Source: Canna indica (taxonomy: Eukaryota > Streptophyta > Magnoliopsida > Zingiberales > Cannaceae). Taken from it: DNA of 64,000 nucleotides. A program made the translations under genes and the position numbers. The notes under the pieces are model-generated. The model was not told the DNA's origin and did no database searches. It was given only the letters and a program-made list of their open reading frames with translations. The DNA is taken from positions 33,172,001 to 33,236,000 of the forward strand of contig CP136896.1 in the NCBI GenBank assembly GCA_034359265.1, written 5' to 3'. Positions 23,614 through 35,341 of the stretch are shown piece after piece (position 1 is the first letter of the stretch; the number at the start of each line of letters is the position of its first letter).

Positions 23614-25220
23614 TGTTGGAGAAATGACCTACACTAGTGGTGGGGGGGGGGGGTTAATAGTGTGTTTACTAATCTTTTTACCTAATTTCAGTTTTAAACA
23701 TTTCTTAAACTACTTAGTCAATTCACAAATTATGTAGCAAGCGGAAGAAAGATAAACAATTAGTAATTCAATACACAAAGGAAACAATGCTAATGCTTTG
23801 ATTTATAGTGGTTCGGCCCCGATGCCTACTCCACTACCTAAGCACCCCACTTAGGATTTCCAAACTAGTTTTACTAGATTAATTAGTTTCCCTACAATGA
23901 GGACTTTACACCATAAAATCTCCACTCTCAAATCGAACGCACTTCCACACCCGAAAGTATCCCGCCTTCCTACCGAGAGCACTCTCCCACCTCAACCTTA
24001 AGGACAACTCAACTAATCCTAGCAAACTACGTTTACACCGGTGGATTTAAATCTCAAACACCAAGGCTACCACCCAATTTCAAGACCTACACTCTAGGTC
24101 TTACAATAACTCAAATAGTCCTCTTGATGCCTTAAGGTGATGAATCGATGAAGCTTTGAAGGCTATATTAAGGAATGAGAGATCAAACTAGGGTTTCTCC
24201 AAGTAATGGCTCAATGAAAGCTTAGAAATGATCAAGGATGGCTGAATGAAGTGTAGGAGTGATAAAAAATGTCAAAGGAAGGCTGGGACATTAGTATTTA
24301 TAGAGCCATGAAGTAGGCTCGGGTGAAACATTGCTCAACGGCTCGGAAACTAGCCGTTTACCGCCGTTCGATCGTTTGTCGGTCGATCGTCGGTCGATCG
24401 ATCGAGCGACCGCCGAGCGACCGAAGACATACTGCTACTTTCTGGCATACTTCGGTCGATCGTTCAGTCGACCGACTTACCTACTGCCAGTTTTTGGCAA
24501 CATTCGGTCGACCGAATCTGGGCAGGGCAATTTTCTTGTGTGTTTATTTTATTGCTCGTTTGTTCGTTCTGGGTTTCGTCTTTGCTAAGTCTACTTATAT
24601 AATATTTCTTAACTTTAAAACATAAATGTTATATAAGGATTACCCCCATTTGGATTCAATAAAAATATCTAAAAAATCAAAATCCTTTAGAATCAAAATC
24701 TAACTTTTGGGGTCTAGTACAAATTTCTGAAAAATAGAAATTTTATAATCTTTCGGGTCAAGTATGGGTAGGTTAAAGGCTTCCAAAAAATCCTTAAAAA
24801 TATCTCGTTTTCTAGTTTTTACCTAAGGAACAATTATCGGCATTTTTGGTGCTAAGAAAATGTCTAGGTTATATAGGCCTCCAAGGAGCTCCCTAGGCTT
24901 AGTGAATTTCAGGGTCATTTTCTAATTTGCCGATTTTTCATGTTTTGAGATTCGGGTTTTGATTTTTAGATTTCTTTGCATCATCATGAGGATTTACAAC
25001 ACAAGCTAGAGACCCTTGACCTAAACTTTAACTTCCTGAAGAATCCCGAGTGCGTCGACCAACATCCTTTCAATTTTTCGATTTCTCCGATATTTCCGAT
25101 CGCGGATATTGTGCGCTAATCGATATGGAACCTAAAAGTATTTCTCAATAAAACATTAGTTCCATGTTTGTTATCATCAAAACTCATATTAAGACCAAGG
25201 TAGAAAACCTTAGGCCAACA
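23614..25220 (-). mobile_element. Solo copia (SIRE-like, A family) LTR
   Basis: On the plus strand it starts TGTTGGAGAAATGAC and ends TTAGGCCAACA. This is the reverse complement of LTRs such as 28105-29706, which begin TGTTGGCCTAAGG. The flanking duplication is TGCTA/CGCTA (23609-23613, 25221-25225), with one C/T difference. It sits within CACTA subterminal sequence. It contains a TATA-like box (TATAAATACTA on the minus strand near 24302), TCGGTCGATCG palindromes (24355-24510) and a run of at least 12 G at ~23642. Confidence 0.9.
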
Positions 25221-25411
25221 CGCTAAGCCGTCGCTGCTATGTTATTTCATTTCGTGCCCCATGCACGCCATTAGATATAAGCAATGGCCTTAGGCGACCG
25301 TGTGCGAGTCGCAGCTGATTTGATTACATCAACCACGGTCGCTGCGGCTGTTGGAAAGCCGTGACTAATTCTGACGGCCTAGGCGGCCGTCGGTGGTCCC
25401 GTGGCTGATAA

Positions 25412-25428
25412 CCAATATTCTAGTAGTG
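25412..25428. repeat. Right terminal inverted repeat of CACTA element
   Basis: CCAATATTCTAGTAGTG, the complement of CACTACTAGAATATTGG. Subterminal sequence (25225-25410) has CCGTGGCTGATA and GCCGTCGGTGGT motifs. The following TAA may be the 3-bp target copy. Confidence 0.85.
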
Positions 25429-25431
25429 TAA

Positions 25432-25623
25432 ATTATCGTGTTTGCAGCCCGCAATCTTGTATTGCGGGCTTTTTGGGCTGCAATTTTATTTGCATCATGC
25501 AAATGCTATTAGAAACAAAAGTTGTAACTACTAAATGCTGCAAAATATTTTTGTGGCCAACCAAATAAATTTTTTGTCTAAATGCTGCAAGTTGCAACAT
25601 TTGCACTTGCGAGCAACCAAACA
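25432..25623. repeat. TGCAAGT-rich MITE-like fragment
   Basis: Carries TTGCAGC, GTTGCAACATTTGCACTTGC and GGCCAACCAAATAAA motifs. These resemble, in reverse, the stretches at 3836-4000 and 6813-6990. Probably a hAT-type MITE end; boundaries unclear. Confidence 0.45.
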
Positions 25624-25952
25624 CACTACAACACAACTGACCTATAGAGACACATGATTAGAGACAAATCAAATTTTTGTTTCTAAATCTTCACATTTAT
25701 AGACTAATAAACACAAAATTTTCTCATAATTAGCCTCTAAAAATAGCTTTAGAGTCAATCAGATCAATTAAGTGACTTTGTTGATGGTGTTTATATAGCT
25801 TAGAGTCAAATCAATTAAGTGACTCTATTGGATCTTTAGAGACTAATTAGGAATAAATTTTGTGTCTATTTGTCTCTAAATGTGAAGATTTAGAAACAAA
25901 AATATAACTTATCTCTAATTTTGTGTCTCTATAGGTTAATTGTGTTGTAGTG
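25624..25952. mobile_element. CACTA-type MITE, long inverted repeat
   Basis: Termini CACTACAACACAACTGACC and the complement of CACTACAACACAATTAACC match over ~29 bp. Similarity continues inward (AGAGACA, TTTAGAAACAAAAAT, AATGTGAAGATTTAG) so the whole 329 bp can fold back. Flanks ACA/ACG suggest a 3-bp duplication. It has no coding capacity. Confidence 0.88.
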
Positions 25953-26911
25953 ACGCCCTCTAAATGTAAGTGTACAATTAATTTGATTTTGGAAAATATA
26001 ATTAATTAATTATATATTGGAAAAATTAATAAATATATTCCAAAGTATGGGGTTATTAACAAATCTATCTCATATTTTTATTTGAAACAATTGTTTACTA
26101 GAATTTTCAATTTTGTATCAAAATTATCCCCTGTCAATTGCATGTTATTACAGTCATTGTATACTAACATGGAATCCCAATCAGCATCTAAAAAGAAAAA
26201 AAATTATTCGAATCTACGACATTATCATGCATGCTAAGACAAAAGATCGATTGCCTCCCGCTCAAAGCTGTGTCGCCTGTCATTGGAAGCTTCTTGTTGC
26301 CTTTCATTGTAATTTATTGTTACATTATAATTTATCGTTTAGTGGTTAGATTCCCCCGTTTGATGTCCAGATTCCCCTATTTGGTGTCAGATTTCCTCGC
26401 TTGGTGCTCAGATTCCATCCTTTGCTCCCCAGATTCCCTCGTTTAATTATCCTATTTGACCACTTGATTCCCATGTTCCCCTATTCCCTTGTTAACAGTC
26501 AAATTCTCATATTTCTATGCAGCGAACCAAGGATGAGAAGGTTGACAGCAACGACATACTTTCTTGCAAAATGCGAGGGCTTAGAAGGGGCTTCGCGATG
26601 TGCAAGCAAAGAAGGGGTTTCTTGCAATGGTAGTGTAGGGGGAGGGAAAAATGCACCTTAAATATTAAAGATTATTGTGGGAAAGAATTTGGGTTAAGTG
26701 AAAAATGGAGCGAGAAGTCATTGGGGGAACCAGATGTTCCGGTTCTCCAAATGGCTATCGCGATTTGAGATGTGTGCTGGGATACGTGGTGCCCCAACAA
26801 CATAGTAGCACAATTCTTTGATGCAGCCAAGGTTACACCGAAGTTTTGTTCATTTTTCACCCACTTAGTTTATTTTGGTATTTAAGACTCATAGTTGGCC
26901 CACATGACATA
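25953..26911. other. Unassigned AT-rich spacer
   Basis: No gene recognised. It holds AT-rich DNA and a degenerate 20-30-bp tandem repeat (26340-26445) built on CCAGATTCCCC(C/T)(G/A)TTTG. ORFs of 60-90 codons overlap this repeat and show no family features. Confidence 0.5.
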
Positions 26912-28104
26912 TGTTGGCCTAAGGTTTTCAACCTTGGTCTTAATCTCGATTTTGACGATAACAAACATGAAATTAATAATTTCATGGAGAGTTATTTTTA
27001 GTTCCATATATGTTAGCGCTCGACGTCCCCGATCGGAAAAATAGGAGAAATCGGCAAGGATGCTCGTCGACGCTCGAATTTCAGCGGGAAGATAGAGTTT
27101 AGGTTTATGGTGTCTAGCATGTGTTGTAAATCCTCATGATGATGCAAAGAAACTCAAAAACCAATCGCGAACCCCAAAACACGAAAACCCGAAAAATTAG
27201 AAACGGTCATGAAATTCACTAAGCCTAAGGATCTCCTTGGAGAGCTATATAACCTAGACATTTTCTTGGCACCAAAAGTCTCGGTAATTGTTCCTTAGGT
27301 AAAAACTAGAAAACGATATATTTTTAAGGATTTTTTGGAAGCCTTTAGCCTACCTATATTTGACCCGGGAGATTATAAAATTTTCGGTTTTTGAAAATTT
27401 GTACTAGACCGCAAAAGTTAGATTTTAATTTTTTAGATATTTTTATTGAATCCAAATGGGGGGTAATCCTTATATAACATTTATGTTTTAAAGTAATTAA
27501 CTTTTATATAAGTAGACTTAGCGAAGATAGAACATAGAAACGAACAAACGAGCAGAAAAATACACAAGAAATCAGCCCTGCCCAGATTCGATCGATCAAC
27601 AGAAGGCAAAAATGGGCAAAAGACATTTTGGTCGACCAACTGGTCGATGAATGATGCCCAGAATGGGCAGAATGCCTTCGGTCGGTCGTTGGTCGACCGA
27701 CTATCGGTCGGCAAGCAACCGGGCGTCGCCAACGGGCAAAAAAACACCCGTTGACGAGCCTTGGTGTTTGGGGGGTTCTAAATACTAATCCCAAGCTTAT
27801 TCCTAGCTTACCATTGATGCTTCCAAGCCTTAAAGAGTGATCTTAAGCATCTCTACAAGCCTTCATTTAGCCATCCTTGCAAGAACCGTAGTTATGATAT
27901 CCACTCCTTGATTTAGCCTTCAAGCTTCATTGATTCATCATCTTGAGGCATCAAGAGGACTAGGGAGTTTCTTTTGGAGATAAGTATTTGTTGTTTGATT
28001 TATTGATCCATTAGTTGATGTATTTTGGTGTTTATTTCATTGTATATGAATTTGTGTAAACCTAGGTTGCTAGGTTTGATTAAGTTGGTGGTTGCCTTGG
28101 TGTT
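26912..28104 (+). mobile_element. Copia LTR, truncated by copia A insertion
   Basis: Begins TGTTGGCCTAAGGTTTTC like the A-family LTRs and follows them through palindromes (27580-27720), a degraded TATA region (TCTAAATAC, 27778) and the GTAAACCTAGG region. It stops in GTTGCCTTGGTGTT, where copia A starts. The expected remaining ~350 bases are not found in the window. Confidence 0.85.
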
Positions 28105-29706
28105 TGTTGGCCTAAGGTTTTCTACCTTGGTCTTAATCTCAGTTTTGATGATAACAAATATGGAACTAATGTTTCATTGAGAAATACTTTCAGGTTCCAA
28201 GTCAGTTAGTGCAGACGTCCGCGATCGAAAAAATCAGAGAAATCAGAGAAATCGGCAAGGGTGCTCGTCGACGCTTGGGATTCTTCGGGAAGTTAAAGTT
28301 TAGGTCTAGGGTGTCTAGTTTATGTTGTAAATCCTCATGATGATACATAAGAACCCAAAAACCAAACCCGAACCCCAAAACATGAAAAACTGGTAAATTA
28401 GAAAATGACCCTCGAATTCACTAAGCTTAGGGAGCTCCTTGGAGGGCTATATGACCTAGATATTTTCTTGGCACGAAAAGTACCGGTAATTGTTCAGTAG
28501 GTAAAAACTAGTAAACGAGATATTTTTAAGGATTTTTTAGAAGCCCTTAGCCTACCCATACTTGACCCAGAAGATTAGAAAATTTCTATTTTTCAGAAAT
28601 TTGTACTAGACCCCAAAAGTTATATTTTGATTCTTAAGGATTTTAATTTTTTAGATATTTTTATTGAATCCAAATGTGGGGCAATTCTTATATAACATTT
28701 ATATTTTAAAGTTATTAACTTAGCCAAACCAAGCAGTGTAGTCTGCCCAGTTTTGGTCGACCAGTCGGTCGATCGAATGCTGCCAAAAACTGGCAGTAGG
28801 CAAGTCGGTCGACCAAAGTGTGCCAGAAAGCGGCAGTATGCCTTCAGTCACTCGGTCGATCAATCGACGATCGATTGGACCTATGACTGGATGGCGAAAA
28901 CGGCTAGTTTCCTAGCCGTTGAGTTGGGTGTTTCATGCCAACTCTTCATGACTTATAAATACCAAACCATGGGAGTCTTTCTTCTAGGATCTATGATTCT
29001 ATTGAGCCATTCTTGATCATTCTCAAAGCATTTCTTGAGCCATCCCTTTGATAACCCTAGTTTCCACGATACATCCTTGATCTTGCCTTCAAGCTTTGGA
29101 CGATTCATCATTGAGGCATCAAGAGGAACTAGGACTCGTGTTTGGTGCTAAGTATTTGTTGTATTATTTATTTGCTCCATTATTTATGTATTTTTGTGAT
29201 TTATTTCAGTGTATTTGAGCTTGTAAAGGCCTAGGCTGTTAGGTCTTAAAATTGGATGGTTGCCTTTTTGTTTGAGGCTTAATTCCACTGGTGTAAATAT
29301 AGTTTACTAGGATTAGTTGAGTTGTCTCTTAGGGTTGAGGTGGAAGAGTGCTCTTGTTAAGAAGGCGGAAACTTTCGGGTGTAGAAGTGCCTTATGTTGA
29401 GCGTGAGACTCTTCAGGTCAAAGTCCTCATTGTAAGGGAAACAAGATTAACTAGTAAAGTTTAGTTTGGAAATCCTAAGCGGGATGCTTAGCTAGTGGAG
29501 TAGGCATTGGGGCTGAACCACTATAAATAATTGTGTTTGCATTGCTTCTACTTGTGTTTATTTGATTATCGTATTTACTTTGCTCCCGTTTGCTACTCAA
29601 CTTGTAATTTGCGTAAGTAACCATAGAAATGATTAAAACCGGATTTAGGCAAAAAGATTAGTTAACACATTATTCACCCCCCTCTTGTGTGGTCATTTCA
29701 CCAATA
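28105..29706 (+). repeat. 5' LTR of copia A
   Basis: Starts TGTTGGCCTAAGG and ends in the conserved CACCCCCCTCTTGTGTGG...CCAATA. TCGACC palindromes at 28745-28880 precede TATAAATA at 28954-28961. Matches 34095-35341. Confidence 0.9.
28954..28961 (+). promoter_or_regulatory. TATA box, copia A LTR
   Basis: TATAAATA directly downstream of the palindrome array. The same position is conserved at 34944-34951, 38109-38116, 44731-44738 and near 46344 and 51137. Confidence 0.65.
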
Positions 29707-29720
29707 ATTGGTATCAGAGC
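29707..29720 (+). other. Primer binding site of copia A
   Basis: ATTGGTATCAGAGC, complementary to initiator Met-tRNA, lies directly after the LTR. Identical in copia B (38787-38800). Confidence 0.9.
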
Positions 29721-29774
29721 AGGCTATAGATTGAGATTTCACCGTCTCCTCTACATCTAGTCTCGATCCAAAAA

Positions 29775-31110
29775 ATGGCACTAGAGTGTGTAGCGTCTGT
29801 ACCACTTAGGTTTGATGAGTCAAACTTTGGTCTTAGGAAAGGAAGAATGTATACATTCTTAAAGACTCATGGTGTGTTTAATATGGTAAAGTCAAAATAT
29901 ATAGAACCTAAGGAAAATATGGATGCATGGACCCAAGAACAAATTAATAGATTTGAATTAAATGTTAAGGCAACAAATTGCTTATATTGTTATTTGGAAA
30001 ATAACATTTTTGATAAATTCATGTATTGTACTTTGGCTTTTGATATTTGGGCAACTTTAAACATGCTATATGATTATGCCAAGACCGAAGAGATTGACAC
30101 TTCTAATGAAGGTAGTGATGACAATGGTCATTCACTTACCACTAATCTTGGTTTTAATGCCCATAGCTCCTCTAGTCAAAGGAGTAGCTCCAAGAGCCGA
30201 AAAAGGAAAGTGGTGTGTCATGCATGCAAGGAAAAGGGGCATGTGAAGAAAAATTGCCTTCCATGAAGAACAAGGCAAAGAAGAGGTCAAACACTTCCAC
30301 ATCATCATCTTGTTCGAGTGAAGCATCCTCTTACCATGGGTATGAAGCTAGTCCAAAAGATCGCCTCATGATTGCTAATGATGAGGTACACTCTTCTTCT
30401 TCTAGTCATGATAACAAAATGGTAGTATTAATTCATCTAGCTCTCATGACATGCTTTATGATAAATTAATTGATGAATATAAAATCATGTATGCCTTGAT
30501 GGTTAAAAAGGATAAAGAAAACAAAAAATTAAAGAAGGAAAACTTGACTCTTAGCTCTCATTTACATGATGCTAAACTAGAAAATGAGAAGCTAAAAATT
30601 AGTGTCTCTAGTACATGCCATGATGTTTTAAGTATTGACACTAAGGATTTGAAAAACAAAATTGACATGTTAAAAAATGAAAATAACATGTTGAAAACTC
30701 AATTGCATGATTTGCATAAATCTATGAATGATTTGAAAAATGAGTTGTTGATTTTGAGTAGAAAAGTTAGTACTTCTTCTCTTAATTCTAAAAATCAAAA
30801 TGTCTCATTTAGGAAACCTCAAAAGAAAAATGTTTCCATTAAGAATGCTCATGCTCATCATGTTTTTCATGCTAAGCATTTTAACATTAGACCTCATGTC
30901 CATAAGAATAATGAAAAGAAGAGATTTAATGGACATTGCTTTTGTTGTGGTGTTTACGGGCATGCCATTTGTGATTGCGCTTTTAAGATGAATCCATGTG
31001 TGGCAAAGACACTTTGGGTTCCTAAGCCCTCTAACCCCCAAGGACCCAAAGCCATTTGGGTACCAAAGATCTCATGCTCTTTTGTAGGGGGAGCTACCAC
31101 ACAAGGATGA
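29775..31110 (+). pseudogene. gag: gag of copia A (two frameshifts)
   Basis: Encoded the capsid protein of a copia particle. The start MALECVASVPLRFDESNF at 29775 and KGRMYTFLKTHG fit a truncated copia gag N-terminus. A first CCHC knuckle, CHACKEKGHVKKNC, lies at ~30219-30260. The frame changes twice, then a lysine-rich coiled-coil-like stretch (30451-30780) leads to a second knuckle, CFCCGVYGHAICDC (~30937-30978), and two WVPK motifs. Copia B's gag has the same two-knuckle plus WVPK layout. The usual mid-gag domain between the N-terminus and first knuckle is shortened. No pol follows the stop at 31108-31110. Confidence 0.85.
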
Positions 31111-34080
31111 ATGAGAAATGAAATATTGAAGTTGACCTTGGATCCAAATGAGAAATATTCCAAGAGGTTGCAACTTCAAGCTATCATGATGCCATAGGTT
31201 TGGAAATTGGCATCGAAGACTTTGGTATCATCTCCTATATCCTCTTGCTTAAATTATAGTTGGAGTTTGATATATGCTTAATAGTAGTAGATTTTCTGCT
31301 CTTGATAAGTCTCAAAAACGTTTTTGACTTTTGATTTCCGGTCTCTTCGGAGACCTATGTAGCCTATAACGGGCTCATGCGACCTTGTGGTTCTAAATCG
31401 TAGGCTCATTTTGGCCTTTCGGTTTTCAACCAATAGGAAGGGTTGGAGATCTTAATTTTCAAATATTTCATATTTTGAGATCTCTTGATTCGTTTCGGAT
31501 TCATGATAATATATTTTGAAATGGATTTCAAACTATTTAGCAAAGTGGACTTTGAAAATGATACTTGATTCTTCTCTTTGCTATTTGGTTTGGGTTGCTT
31601 GCTAGTAGCTTTATTTTCATTAAATCTACTAATGGAGTCTACTTACAAGTTAAAAATGTTGATGGAAGGCTAGTAGATTGAATTTGAAAAGAAAATGACA
31701 AGTTTGACAATTTTCTAGACTAAGGTATGGTTTTAGTTTTGCAAAATCTTATTACAATACTTGAATATTCATGCATTAATGATGTCTCTATACTCATGAT
31801 CGATTTTGCATGATAAATCTATGAAATTTCATGAGTAGGTAAATTTTGGAGACTTAGGCAATTTTACAATATCGTTAATTGAATGAAACTTGCTCTAGGT
31901 TGAAATTCATATTAGAGACCTCATTTTGAGTTAATGGTTGGCAAACATGTTTAGATACACATATCACATGAGTCTAGGTATTTAAACTTGAAAATTCATG
32001 TCTAGATGAACAATGTGATAATTAGATCACTTTAGGGGTCTTAAACTTGAAAAGTTTGAACCAAGTCAACAAATCGACTTGGACACTTCATTCTAAAGTC
32101 CAAACTTCGTAAACATGTTTAGGATGACATGTTTCCATGCACTTAGAATGAGAAATTCATATGGATATTGATAAAATGACATAGAGGCCATTTCATGATA
32201 ACCTCTTTTGAACCAAGTTGACCCAAGTCAACAAATTGACTTAGAGGTCTCATTTTCAATTCATATTTGAGAAACATGTTTAGATTTACTCATGTTAGAT
32301 GTCCATAGGTTTAAATTTGTAAAACCATGAGTAAATGATAAAATTGACACTTAGCAAGTTTCATGATAACTAGCTTAGTTTTGAATGAAACCATGCTAGG
32401 TTGATATCTTAACTTAAGAAGATAATTTTCATTCCAAACTTGACATACACTCTTTACATGACCATTATATGGTGTCATAAAAGTTTGAATGAAAACTAAG
32501 AACATTTTGAAAATAACTAAAATTACGGAAATGCCATTGAAAATTTAGCATTTTCAGTTATTTCTAAAAAAATGTAAAAATTTTATTTTTAACTGATTCT
32601 TTAAAATGCATCTTAATTGAAAAATCTAGTTTTTTTAGTAAAAATTTCAAAAAATTTCATCAAGAATCGGATTTATAATGAAATTTTGAAGTTGAATTTC
32701 AGAATGCAAAGTATCACCTTCTTGAAATATCAATTTTTCTGATACTTTGATTTTTCGTCGAAACATCAAATGAAACTTTGTGCATACTATTTTGATTTCA
32801 TTTATAATATCATTTTCACTATTCTTTGAATGAAATGATTTCTAAAAATGATTTTGATACCTTGAACGATATCTTAAAAATGAGTTTTTGGTTGAAATCG
32901 AGATCGGTTTAAAAATAGACTTAAAAAATTCATTTTGAGTTCAAACTTGGCACATTCATTTTCAATGATCATTCATCAATATCTAAAAAGTTTGAATAAA
33001 AAATGATAACTTTCAGAAAAATACTTGAAATTTACAAAAATGCCACTAGACTTTGATGAATTTTCAGACTTTTTAGAAAACTGAATTTTTACTGATTCTT
33101 GAACCTGTAGATTCCCTGAAAAATCTAATTTCTACAGTTAAAGTTTCAAAAAATTTCGTCGACAATATGATTTTATATTGATTTAAAAGTTTGATTTTTG
33201 TAAACTTGAAGTATACTTTGACCTAAGTCAACAAAGTGACTTAGAAACCTTATTTTAAGCCCAAACTTGATCAATATACTTAGAATCACTCATGTTAGAT
33301 ATCTAGGTACCTAAATTTGAGAATACATGAGTAGATAGCAAAATTTGATACTTAGTCATTTTCATGTTTTTATGCCTACTTTGAATGAAATCGTGCTAAG
33401 TTCATATCTTGATCTAACGACATTATTTTCACTTCAAACTTAATATACATGCTTTACATGATCATAACTTGGTATTTTGAAAGTTTGAATGGAATATAGA
33501 AATGTCATGAAAGACTCACTTATTTACGAAAATGCCACTAAAGTATCACTCTTCTGAACTTACTCATTTTTTTTTGGATACTTTGAATTTTCGTTGAAAT
33601 TTCAAATGAGACTTGAAGTATGATATTTTAAATTCACTTATGGTATCGTTCTACTCATTTGATGAAAAAAATCATTTCTAAAGTAATTTTTGACTATTGG
33701 ACCGATACTTGAAAATATCGATACTTAAGTTACTACATGATTCTTGGTTTTGGATTTCATTTATCATTTCACGATATCATGTATGACTTAGTCTCTTATT
33801 CGATGTTTGGCTTTCATCCCTTGAGTTGAGACTTTCGCAGTTTTAAAAAATCTTTTAGTTTTTCAACTTTGACTTTTGATTGACTTTTCTTGCCCTTTTT
33901 GAGTGATGTCAAATGGGGGAGAAAAATCTAGGTAAAAAGGGAAGAAAATATAAGAAACCATGCATATAGATAGGGGGAATTTATTTCCATAGATATGCAT
34001 GTTGATAGGGGGAGAAATCCCATGTTTGATATCATCTATGCTTAATTGTAGATATTTTCTTAAGGATGCTTGTCATCATC
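31111..34080 (+). repeat. Non-coding spacer of copia A with ~0.5-kb repeats
   Basis: No ORF of note. Sequence recurs with a period near 500 bases: ATGCCA(T/C) markers at 32531, 33040 and 33532, each followed by a CTGATTCTT-type segment in the first two. A second theme, AAGTCAACAAANNGACTT (inverted AAGTCA/TGACTT), is at 32063, 32225 and 33235. Copia C carries the same sequences reversed (50180-50400). Extra purine runs GATAGGGGGA(A/G) occur at 33969 and 34004. Confidence 0.75.
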
Positions 34081-34094
34081 AAAAAGGGGGAGAT
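34081..34094 (+). other. Polypurine tract of copia A
   Basis: AAAAAGGGGGAGAT immediately before the 3' LTR; primes plus-strand synthesis in this element class. The equivalent is at 43987-43998 in copia B. Confidence 0.85.
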
Positions 34095-35341
34095 TGTTGA
34101 GCTAATGTTTTCTACCTTGGTCTTAATCTCGATGTTGATGATAACAAACATGGAACAAATGTTTCATTAAGAAATACTTTCAGGTTCCAAGTCAGTTAGC
34201 GCACGACATCCGCGATCAAAAAAATCAGAGAAATCGGCAAGGACGCTCGTCGATGCTCAGGATTCTTCGGGAAGTTAAAGTTTAGGTCTAGGGTGTCTAG
34301 TTTATGTTATAAATCCTCATGACGATGCATAAGAACCCAAAAACCAAACTCGAACCCCAAAACATGAAAAATCGGCAAATTAGAAAATGACCCTGGAATT
34401 CACTAAGCCTAGGGAGCTCCTTGGAGGGCTATATAACCTAGACATTTTCTTGGCACGAAAAGTGCCGGTAATTGTTCCTTAGGTAAAAACTAGTAAATGA
34501 GATATTTTAAGGATTTTTTGGAAGCCTTTAGCCTACCCATACTTGACCCGGAAGATTAGAAAGTTTTTGTTTGTCAAAAAATTGTACTAGACCCCAAAAG
34601 TTAGATTTTGATTCTTAAGAATTTTAATTTTTTAGATATTTTTATTGAATTCAAATGGCGGATAATCCTTGTATAACATTTATGTTTTAAAGTTATTAAC
34701 TGAGCCAAACCAAGCAGTGTAGTCTGCCCAGTTTTGGTCGACCAGTCGATCGATCGAATGCTGGCAAAAATTGGCAGTAGGCAAGTCGGTCGACCGAAAT
34801 GTCGACCAAAGTGTGCCAGAAAGCGGCAGTATGCCTTCGGTCGCTCGGTCGATCGATCGACGATTGACCGAACCTGCGACCAGACGACAAAAACGACTAG
34901 TTTCCTAGCTGTTGAGTTGGGTGTTTCATGCCAACTCTTCATGACTTATAAATACCAAGCCATGGGAGTCTTTCCTCTAGGACCTATGATTCTACTAAGC
35001 CATTCTTGATCATTCTCAAAGCATTTCTTGAGTCATCCCTTTGATAACCCTAGTTTCCATGATACATCCTTGATCTTGCCTTCAAGCTTTGAACGATTCA
35101 TCATTGAGGCATCAAGAGGAACTAGGACTCGTGTTTGGAGCTAAGTATTTGTTGTATTATTTATTTGCTTCATTATTTGTGTATTTTTGTGATTTATTTT
35201 AGTGTATTTGAGCTTGTAAAGACCTAGGTTGTTAGATATTGAAATCGGGTGGTTGCATTTGTGTTTGAGGCTTAATTCCTCCGGTGTAAACATATTTTAC
35301 TAGGATTAGTTGATTTGTCCCTTTGGGTTGAGGTGGAAGAG
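34095..35341 (+). repeat. 3' LTR of copia A, interrupted
   Basis: Starts TGTTGAGCTAATG and follows the 5' LTR to GGTTGAGGTGGAAGAG, where the family B gypsy LTR begins. The last ~370 bases are not found in the window. Palindromes lie at 34735-34880, TATAAATA at 34944-34951. Confidence 0.88.

Larger units (their letters stand above)
8063..25428 (-). mobile_element. CACTA (En/Spm) transposon, gene-bearing, with nested insertions
   Basis: The left end is degraded (about TACTATTCAAATTATCG at 8064) and followed by the same subterminal block as units 1 and 2. The right end is intact: CCAATATTCTAGTAGTG at 25412-25428, the complement of CACTACTAGAATATTGG, with 3-bp flank TAA. Without the gypsy (8222-18186) and solo copia LTR (23614-25220) the element is roughly 5.8 kb. 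It carries a TnpA-like gene (18629-20353) and a transposase gene (20432-22192), both on the minus strand, so the right end is the 5' side. Both genes are broken, and the Tnp2 catalytic core was not found. Confidence 0.8.
28105..35341 (+). mobile_element. Copia A: gag-only SIRE-like element
   Basis: The 5' LTR is 28105-29706, primer site 29707-29720, broken gag 29775-31110, a ~3-kb non-coding spacer with repeats, polypurine tract 34081-34094 and 3' LTR 34095-35341 (cut by the gypsy LTR at 35342). No protease, integrase, reverse transcriptase or RNase H sequence is present. Copia C (49893-58825, minus) has the same organisation, so the pol-less state is a family trait. It would need enzymes from a partner such as copia B. 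Confidence 0.88.

Noticed and set aside
24323..24625. Arg/Ser/Asp-rich ORFs (also at 27481, 34601, 37689, 44259).
   Set aside because: Translations of TCGATCGACC palindromes in copia LTRs; present in several frames and on both strands.
25953..26911. Possible host exon among 60-90-codon ORFs.
   Set aside because: No recognisable domain, AT-rich surroundings, and overlap with a degenerate tandem repeat.
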